Shown in pieces: positions 57,317-64,000 of a DNA stretch of 64,000 bases. Within the stretch, counting starts at the first letter, position 1; each line of letters starts with the position of its first letter. The notes under the pieces were generated by a model, which made no database searches, was not told where the DNA came from, and saw only the letters and a list, made by a program, of their open reading frames with translations. The position numbers and the translations under genes were made by a program. The DNA comes from Clusia tigrina (lineage: Eukaryota > Arthropoda > Insecta > Diptera > Clusiidae): assembly GCA_920105625.2 (NCBI GenBank), contig CAKKTE020000077.1, forward strand, positions 2,337,723-2,401,722, given 5' to 3'.

Positions 57317-58965
57317 AATTATTCCATACATGGCAGCACAATTAGAGACATGTGTTGGCGGTGTTTTACAAGTGTAAACACGAAATAATAACGTAAACAA
57401 ACTGATGCCGCGTAAGTATATCAAATAGCACGGTTCTGACGTTCAAAGTCAATGCCAGTAGAAGTGCGCCACTTAAACTCGGGCGAATAAAAGTGCCGTA
57501 ATGAAAATGTGCTTATTAGCACTGTAGCCAATGAGGCACCATAAAGAAGAATATTTTTAAATATATATACATACATACATACACCGAATGAAACACCGTA
57601 GAGTAAATAATAATTCTACAAGAAAAATAAAATCATGAGGTGGTCACGGGTAGGTAACATAAACTTGACGCGTAAGCGTTGTAGCCAGGCGACTGAACCG
57701 CTAGTGGATAGGGAGCATAAGGGCATCAAGAGAGGGAGAGAGAGAGGGTTTACTTATTCAATAGCTGTGGGATAATAATAAGAAATAAGTAGTCAAGAGT
57801 TTGCATATGATAGTTTGTTTTTATTTGTTTTCACTTTTATTAGTAGAATTTAGAAATAATTTGCGGATTCCCGGGTGGGAATCCGGGCACGGTCATTTCG
57901 TGCGCCCGGTGCAGTACAACTAGGAGGCGCCCCAGGACTCTCTCGACTCCCTGGTCTTCCGGGTTGTGCCTCGAAGTCAGCAGGAGCTTCCACGATATTT
58001 TCACTGCCTCCGGTTCATCCCATTGGGTTTCAATCTCTTTGAGGTAGTTGATTAGGGTGGCGTATATTTGTGTATAAGATCCACGGGGTAGATCCAGTAG
58101 ACGGCGATGTTCCTCCAGATTTAGTGCCGTGCTAACGGGATGGATTCCTTGCCCTTGCACTGACTTTTTAATCAGGTACTTAAAACCTGATTGAAGAGTC
58201 AGGGCTCGGCTAAAAGTTTTTTTTGACGCTAGCACCCTACGACCATATGTCAATTATGGGGGTACTAGGTGTAGAATAAATATGCGGATATATATTTAAA
58301 CAAGTAAGCATTTTTGTTGTAGACATATAGGTAAGTATATGGAGACGGATGATTAGAAATTAGAAATTTGCAGATTCTGCAGCGGCCTATATGTAGATAT
58401 ACATAGGTTTTTGCTATTTATTGATTAGGAATTTAGTGTATGGGAAAATGAAGAAAGGTATATTAAAGAAAAATGTGTATAGGTTAATTGAGAAAATAAC
58501 AGTAGCAATTAATTCTATGTAATTGAATGTGCCTTGAATGTATGTATGTAGCCATTTACCAACTAATTACAGGGTGTAGGAAAAGACGATCGTTAATGGA
58601 TATATACATATCATTTTATAGATAAATTTAAAGCCAATAAATTGACTGCGATGAAAAATATAGTCATGCAATGGACAAAGTTTTGACATAAACGGGTTTA
58701 TCTTATATAATCTGTAAATGAGCACGGAAAAATTAAGCGAAACAAAACTGATGCCCTATTTGGATATAATAACACTTAGTCCAGTCCTCTTTTCCTCTAG
58801 GATGCAGTAGCGAATCCAATAATGTAAGAAGAAAAGACGAGTGGACGTAAATTGAATGATATAGCATTCAATTATAGAGTAAGCATGTTATGAAAATATT
58901 GTTATATATTTATTCAGAAGTATCGTATGGTTAGTGTAAAAATTTTTCATTTTTGTACGGTTATA
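57317..58965 (+). other. B3 post-pol spacer with a foreign insertion
   Basis: This 1.65-kb spacer separates pol from env2. Its outer parts match the B1 and B2 spacers (for example the GATATAGCATTCAATTATAG block near 58857). Between about 57715 and 58285 lies sequence absent from B1 and B2, carrying a minus-strand ORF. GAGAGAGA-rich sequence marks its left side (57725-57748). Confidence 0.65.
57840..58253 (-). CDS. Hypothetical ORF, 137 codons, in insertion within B3 spacer
   Basis: The ORF opens with ATG at 58253 on the minus strand. Composition is protein-like and much GC-richer than its surroundings. It contains LDLPRGSYTQIYATLINYL, EIETQWDEPEAVKISWKLL and VLGRLLVVLHRAHEM, with helical character and a Pro-rich end (VPGFPPGNPQ). 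I do not recognise the family. It is confined to DNA that B1 and B2 lack at this place, so it arrived with an insertion; a piece of another element's gag or a captured host exon are both possible. Confidence 0.45.
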   Translation of the reverse strand: MTYGRRVLASKKTFSRALTLQSGFKYLIKKSVQGQGIHPVSTALNLEEHRRLLDLPRGSYTQIYATLINYLKEIETQWDEPEAVKISWKLLLTSRHNPEDQGVERVLGRLLVVLHRAHEMTVPGFPPGNPQIISKFY

Positions 58966-59769
58966 GATCATGTTAGGGATGTTCCTCGCGGTTTCCGATG
59001 GGATACGTGCAGGAGTGCGGTTGGACAAACTACCGGACACGGATATATTACTGGAGAAAACAGGAGATGTATTGTTCGCCAAAGACTATTGGGTGGTTAT
59101 AACTGTGTTTCCACGAACAGAATTGGGGATTGTTGTGGAACAGTTCAAAGGCATACAGGAGACAACCAAGAAGTTATGTAGTGGCCAGCGGGACCGAGCT
59201 AAAGCGTAGATGCGATGTTTAGACATTGGAAATAGAGGCAATAATGAGAAGATTTCTGGAAAAAGAGAAATCATTGTCCCTGAAAGGGAGGATACGCCGG
59301 TCGCTAATAAATGCTGGCGGAGAAATTCTTAAGTGGGCAATTGGTACAATGGACCACCAGGATTCAGATCGAATTTATGGTCACTTACAGCATCTTGAGA
59401 AAAGACAATCAAACATTGTCATTGCTGGGAAAAGAGGTGACTGTGACGAGAGCAGGTTATCAGGGTCTTCACGAAGCAGTGAATAAGACTTTCCAAGAGC
59501 TGGAAGAGATGCACTTGGCGTTGGAAGGCATTGGAAAGAGACAGGAGGAAGCAGAAGTGAACTTGGCAGAATCTTTCATGTTGGGGAAAGTTATTTCTGA
59601 GGTATTACTGAGGATTCAGGATCAACAACAAACGGAGATAGTGGTTCTTGATGACCTATTACATGGCAAGCTACACCCGTTGTTCCTGACGTCAGATGAG
59701 TTACTCAAAACAGCTCCAACGTCGATGAAAGGAATTGCATGGTATAGCGAGGCACCGGAGCTGTTCTAT
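58966..59769 (+). pseudogene. env2: retroviral-type Env of B3, interrupted by D(+)
   Basis: From an ATG near 58967 the sequence reads a short hydrophobic start (LGMFLAVSDGIRAG, possible signal peptide) and then DTDILLEKTGDVLFAKDYW. A frameshift near 59210 leads to a basic site (KGRIRRSL) and fusion-peptide-like INAGGEILKWAIG with TMDH. A second frame carries a heptad-like region (FQELEEMHLALEGI, RIQDQQQTEIVVL) and DDLLHGKLHPLF. The D(+) LTR starts at 59770, after which residues are LTR-encoded. It is homologous to env1 at 20990. Confidence 0.72.
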
Positions 59770-60394
59770 TGTAGTGTACCATACAAGTGTACACTGACGA
59801 CCACACATCGTCATAAGCACAGCAGCAAGTCGCATATGCAAACAAACTGACAATAGCGCAGCGTGCGCAATTGCACTCAATGTCCAAATACGCTAGACCA
59901 GCGTTTTGGGGGTGAAATAACACACGCTGCATATATTGCAGCGCATGCATGTTAGACAGTGCAGTGACTTTTAGCCCTGTACTTGCACTCAAAATAATTA
60001 ACATAAACAAAGACGATGATTCGTCAATGAATAATATCGGTAATCCGATACTTGAGACAAATTTCGGGAATATGATTTGTAACCAGTGTAAATAAGATAG
60101 ATACATTTTATATTAGTTAGAATAAGAAAACAATAAGAATTGAATAATATAAAAAGGCCAGCGAGCCACCAAATAAACCAGAATTAATCTGAACCTCTAA
60201 AACTGCAATCCTGCATTAGAATTCTTATTTCTTCTCTCGTGCTCTGGACTAGGCATAGTCACAGAACAGCACAAACAAGTAGCTTGGCCAACGGCACACT
60301 CTGCCGGTCAAAAACTCTGCTGAGGGCGACATTCCGCTTTGCACTAGGTTCATATATACATATAATTGCATTCATACGTTGTGTGAAATCTGCA
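59770..60394 (+). repeat. D(+) 5' LTR (625 bp)
   Basis: It runs from TGTAGTGTACCATAC to AAATCTGCA with TG...CA ends. It has ATATAAAAAGGCCAGCGAGC near 60148, a likely TATA/promoter block, and an AATAAACC stretch near 60171. No PBS was confidently identified after it. Confidence 0.85.
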
Positions 60395-61499
60395 ATCGAT
60401 GCGTAAGCCGCTCTTGCAAGGCCAACACAGTTGATGTTCAATCAACTCTTACTACACATCGTAGATTACCCCTACATGGCGATCCTGCAACCGATCCTGC
60501 AACAGATCCTGCAACCGATCCTGCAACAGTTCCTACAACCGCTCTAAATTCCTGCACCGCTCAAAAATCCTGCAACAGTTCCTGCAACGGTTCCTGCAAC
60601 CGTTCCTGCAACAGATCCTGCAACCGTTCCTGCAACAGTTCCTGCAACCGCTCTAAATTCCCGCACCGCTCAAAAATCCTGCAACAGTTCCTGCAACGGT
60701 TCCTGCAACCGTTCCTGCAACAGATCCTGCAACCGTTCCAGCAACAGTTCCTGCAACCGCTCTAAATTCCTGCAACCGATCCTGCAACCGATCCTGCAAC
60801 TGAAGAAGATCCTGAAAATTATCCAGAAACGGTGGACCAATATTCCAGCATATGAAAGAATACGTGCCGACTACCATGCATTTCCAGCTTATGTTCCATC
60901 AAAGATTATCAACTCTGACCCGCAATCGAAGAGTACAAGAGGCGACAAATTAAAAAGAAGGAGCAACTGACGCAGCCAATTTGACTCAAAAATTGGAAAA
61001 ATGACGAAGCAGAGAGCAAAGAAGAAGTCAAGGAGAAAAAGAAGCATATAGAGAAAGCAACAGATAGAAAAGAAGACGAAGAGAGAAAACGAGAGGCAGT
61101 AATAAAATAATTAGAGAAAAAGGAAGAAGAATAGAGAAGACAAACGATCATATTAAAGTACGACTACTGCGAGTAATTGAATTAAAATTTGATATTGATT
61201 TACAATGTTAATCAACAATTTTATGTTTGCTTAAAAATATAAACATTTTATTGCTAAAATTATGTATTAGTAATAATTCATACATGTATTGAAATGAAAG
61301 AAAAGCATTAAAAAACTAAAAATTATAAAAGTAATATAGCTCCAACTTCCCAAAAATGTACTGCGACAAAAGCAAAAATTGAAAATGATGATGGGGACGT
61401 AAACAACAAAAAAAAAAAAAAAAATCTTTATGTAAAATCAGATTAAAATTAAATAAATTTTGTATCTAAAATTTTAAGAAATATAAGACAATTTAATGA
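60395..61499 (+). other. D(+) leader and gag-region remnant with minisatellite
   Basis: It starts with minisatellite DNA (see 60476-60800). Around 60950-61110 a Lys/Glu-rich reading (KEEVKEKKKHIEKATDRKED) may be the end of a decayed Gag. From 61150 to 61500 the sequence is AT-rich with an A17 run and no gene. No CCHC knuckle or protease was seen. Confidence 0.5.
60476..60800 (+). repeat. Minisatellite with 10-bp unit and 109-bp higher-order period
   Basis: Units like CCTGCAACAG/AT and CCTGCAACCG/TT repeat throughout. GCTCTAAATTC blocks recur at 60541, 60650 and 60759, giving an exact 109-bp period. Confidence 0.92.
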
Positions 61500-61848
61500 C
61501 ATAACACCAGTATATATAAAAAATTATAGACTACCACAAACTTATACAGAAATAGTAAATGAACAAATATAGAAAATGCTACATGAAAACATCATTGAAC
61601 CTTCAGTCAGCCCATACAATGCTCCACTCCTTTTGGTTCCCAAAAAGAACACTAATAACAAAAAGAAAAAGAGACTTGTAATGGACTTTAAAAAACTGAG
61701 CAACAAGATAATCAATGACAAATTTCCACTTACTCAACTAGAAGACATTCTAGACAAGCTAGGAGGAGCAAAATGGTTTTCAACTCCAGATATGACCAGT
61801 TCATTCCACCAAATAGAACTTGACAAACCATCAAGACCACTTACTTAA
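61500..61848 (+). pseudogene. D(+) RT N-terminal fragment
   Basis: The reading gives NYRLPQTYTEIVNEQ, then MLHENIIEPSVSPYNAPLL, LVPKKNTNNKKKKRLVMDF, LTQLEDILDKLGGAKWFS and TPDMTSSFHQIELD. These are RT fingers and early palm. Normal elements read TLDMTSGFHQI here. It stops at 61846; the catalytic YXDD and the rest of RT are deleted. Confidence 0.8.
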
Positions 61849-62040
61849 TTTTTAATAAATAGTGTAAAAACAATTTACAACAATTTTATATTTAAGTTTT
61901 GAATTGAAAATATGTTTAGATAAACCAGTAACTAAAAAGCAATTTTTACAATTTATATGGTTAAAAATTTATAGTTGCAACTAACCATTAGTATCACTTT
62001 TAACAATGACAAAATACCATTTTGATTTTAACATACTATA
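61849..62040 (+). other. D(+) AT-rich gap in place of RT palm
   Basis: No reading frame. It stands where RT palm, thumb and most of RNase H should be. Confidence 0.5.
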
Positions 62041-62800
62041 AAAAAAGGATAAAATGAATTCGAACAAAGACGCGTTATCAAAAATACAATTAAACTCCAG
62101 CATACTCAAGAATATGATACCAATGAATATTGATGAAAATCGCTAATAATTACAAGGGGCATGTCTAAAGCGTAAAAGTTAAGAGAGGAAATAGAGAACT
62201 GTATATCTCGGCAGAAGTCTGATCAACTTCAAATTTGGGATTGCACATCTATAAATGACGTCAAATATAAGAGGAAATAAAAGAATTAATAATGGCAAAT
62301 GAAAGAAAAGAAAGTGCACAAGAAAAATTGGGTATAAAGAAATCCACGTGGGATGTAGTGATAATTCGGCGAATCAAGATTCGAACCAGAAGAAGCTATC
62401 ATCAAATATAAATAAAAGATACAGTGATAAATCAGCGAAACAAGATTCGATACTGAAGAAACTGATATCAAGAAGGAATAATGAAGATATAAAGCATGCA
62501 GGAATCAATGATAAATCAGCGAGACTAGACTCGATTCTGAGGAAATTGATATCCAAAACGAAGAAAGAAAAGATAATGAATAAGCTAAATTCATATATAT
62601 AGCAAACAATGATGAAATATTTAAAATATGTGCCAAAGAAGAATTTAAAGAAATGAATCCGCAAATAAAAATAATGAATGAAAATCCTCAAATAAAAAAA
62701 ATTATGACATATGCCGCCCCAGAAAGAGAATTTAAATGAATATAAACTGATAGATGAGTATCATAATGCACCACATGGAGGTCATTTAACAATTAGAAAA
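62041..62800 (+). pseudogene. D(+) RNase H end, linker and integrase zinc-domain remnant
   Basis: Short pieces match D(-): DALSKIQLNSSILKNMIP near 62070, LQIWDCTSINDVK near 62230, and KHAGINDKSARLDSILRKL near 62500. EYHNAPHGGHLTIRK near 62760 is a version of the integrase zinc domain start. An extra run of SAKQDSILKKLISRR shows a tandem duplication of the KSARLDSILRKL unit. Many frame breaks. Confidence 0.7.
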
Positions 62801-62806
62801 ATCCTG

Positions 62807-62807
<1 letters not shown>

Positions 62808-62842
<35 letters not shown>
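62808..62842 (+). repeat. Poly(A) run of about 30
   Basis: A single long A tract lies within the D(+) interior between the zinc-domain and core remnants. It could be polymerase slippage, or the footprint of a retroposed A tail. Confidence 0.85.
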
Positions 62843-62879
62843 AAAAATAAGTAAATAAATTAAAACAGATATATATATT

Positions 62880-63424
62880 TAAAAATATGAATAAAGTGGT
62901 AAAAGAATTGATTACGAACTATGACCTATGTGTACGACACAAACAAACAACACACACAAAAGAACCACTTACAATAACAGACACCCCTAATAACAGCTTT
63001 GAAGTAATATTCATCGACTCCGTGGGACCACTTAAAATTTTAAATGAAAACTGACCATGCAGTGCGAGCTGACAAAATTTGTAATCGCACACCAAATGAT
63101 AACAAAAGATGCACACACAACAGCCAAGACAGTCGTTGAACAATTCGTTCTAAAATACGGATACTTTAAAATACTTAAATCTGACAACGGGACAGAATTT
63201 ACAAACGAGCTAATGGCAAACATATGTGCACTGCTGAAAATACAACAAAAATTTTCGACAACGTACCAGCACGAAACAATAGGTTCATTAGAACGCAACC
63301 ACAGAGATTTGAACGAATTCCTACTGACATCGACAAACAACGACGAATGGGATAAATGGATTCCTTACTTCACTTTCACTTACAACTATATAATTGAAAA
63401 CCATAAGGTAACCAAAATAATGTA
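62880..63424 (+). pseudogene. D(+) integrase core remnant
   Basis: The core reads FIDSVGP (first acid), KSDNGTEFTNELMAN (second acid, intact here unlike D(-)) and GSLERNH (E), then WDKWIPYFTFTYN. There it jumps to YIIENHKVTKIM and stops, so about 390 bases encoding the C-terminal domain are deleted. A frame change near 63050 separates the first acid from the rest. Confidence 0.8.
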
Positions 63425-63693
63425 ATTTAAATTTATAAACCATAAAATGTAATTTAAACAATAAGATTTATAATTAAAACTATCACAATACATAAGCAAA
63501 ACAATGTAATTAATAATCATAAAAATATGTAAACTGCATAATTTGTAATTTTAAAACGCTACTATGTAACATTAATAATAAGAAACAATTAATATGTAAA
63601 TCATCTAACATAAGACAATTGTAATACAACGCAAACCATATTTCCAGAAAAATTATTTGCTAACACCCCTAATTTTTCTCTTAAGGGTGAGGG
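63425..63693 (+). other. D(+) 3' noncoding region and polypurine tract
   Basis: AT-rich with repeated TGTAATTT-like motifs. It ends with AAGGGTGAGGG immediately before the LTR, the likely polypurine tract, as in D(-). Confidence 0.65.
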
Positions 63694-64000
63694 TGTAGTG
63701 TACCATACAAGTGTACACTGACGACCACACATCGTCATAAGCACAGCAGCAAGTCGCATATGCAAACAAACTGACAATAGCGCAGCGTGCGCAATTGCAC
63801 TCAATGTCCAAATACGCTAGACCAGCGTTTTGGGGGTGAAATAACACACGCTGCATATATTGCAGCGCATGCATGTTAGACAGTGCAGTGACTTTTAGCC
63901 CTGTACTTGCACTCAAAATAATTAACATAAACAAAGACGATGATTCGTCAATGAATAATATCGGTAATCCGATACTTGAGACAAATTTCGGGAATATGAT
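63694..64000 (+). repeat. D(+) 3' LTR, truncated by window end
   Basis: The first 307 bp of the LTR, identical by eye to 59770-60076. Confidence 0.88.

Larger units (their letters stand above)
52195..59769 (+). mobile_element. Element B3: gypsy-family B copy with env, 5' LTR missing
   Basis: Plus orientation: gag, protease, RT, RNase H, integrase, spacer and env2. It is nearly identical to B2 from about 53300 to 56150, yet clearly diverged in the first third of gag. About 1.1 kb between RNase H and the integrase core is deleted. D(+) is inserted into its env at 59770. The 5' LTR and PBS are absent, the 5' end meeting the duplicated block at 52087. Confidence 0.82.
59770..64000 (+). mobile_element. 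Element D(+): internally gutted gypsy element with LTRs, cut by window end
   Basis: The 5' LTR is 59770-60394 and the 3' LTR starts at 63694. All 307 bases of the 3' LTR inside the window are identical to the 5' LTR by eye. The 3.3-kb interior has only pieces of gag, RT, RNase H linker and integrase. Identical LTRs around a defective interior fit a recently moved non-autonomous element. Confidence 0.85.

Noticed and set aside
59705..60106. 133-codon minus-strand ORF and the similar one at 63653-63934
   Set aside because: Both are antisense readings of the D LTR, repeated because the LTR is repeated.
60379..60765. Cys-rich repeat protein CNSSCNRSCN as a possible secreted or metal-binding gene
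   Set aside because: It is the direct translation of a minisatellite lying after an LTR. The start is not supported, and the frame depends on repeat number.
60476..60800. CRISPR-like repeat array
   Set aside because: Units are contiguous 10-bp repeats without unique spacers, in an animal retrotransposon; this is a minisatellite.

Overview
No host gene, tRNA, rRNA or CRISPR array was recognised. The window is a stack of nested, mostly broken transposable elements, as found in insect heterochromatin or a TE-trap (piRNA-cluster-like) locus. Env-bearing Ty3/gypsy elements, micropia/mdg3-like gypsy elements, a BEL/Pao remnant, a DD34D mariner and RNase-H-carrying LINEs, together with TATG and TA microsatellites, point to a dipteran. 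A tephritid or other acalyptrate fly is my guess, not a demonstrated fact. Element letters (A, B1-B3, C, D, E, L, M, P) are my own labels.

Layout, left to right. 1-4767 (-): gypsy element A (SAP-domain gag, pol, 5' LTR, leucine-tRNA-type PBS), inserted into the 3' part of B1. 4768-11703 (-): B1, an old copy of gypsy family B. 11704-12912 (+): BEL/Pao remnant P. 12913-14226: mostly noncoding. 14227-19619 (+): element C, complete with two LTRs, same type as A. 19630-20923: mariner at a TA, just outside the right LTR of C. 20990-22343 (+): env remnant (env1). 22344-22576 (-): C-terminus and tail of LINE M. 22577-31929 (-): B2, inserted inside M. 31930-35190: the rest of M, disrupted by a 2,077-bp, about 99.5% identical inverted repeat around a 302-bp spacer. 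35341-40251 (+): LINE L, near full length. 40250-52087: TA-repeat-bordered block holding a BEL-like end, the 3' end of errantivirus-like element E (pol C-terminus, env, PPT/LTR) and element D(-). Its first 4.2 kb is repeated 7,227 bp further on. 52195-59769 (+): B3 with env2. 59770-64000 (+): D(+), inserted in env2 and cut by the window end.

The three B copies carry different large pol deletions, and none has a complete integrase gene. B2 and B3 nevertheless share several disabling mutations. D(+) has identical LTR sequence over all 307 comparable bases around a gutted interior. Both patterns suggest mobilisation in trans or duplication of dead copies. The strongest candidates for unusual biology are the inverted repeat, which if transcribed would fold into a roughly 2-kb hairpin covering the B LTR, PBS and leader, and the nested trap architecture itself. 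All identities were judged by eye.
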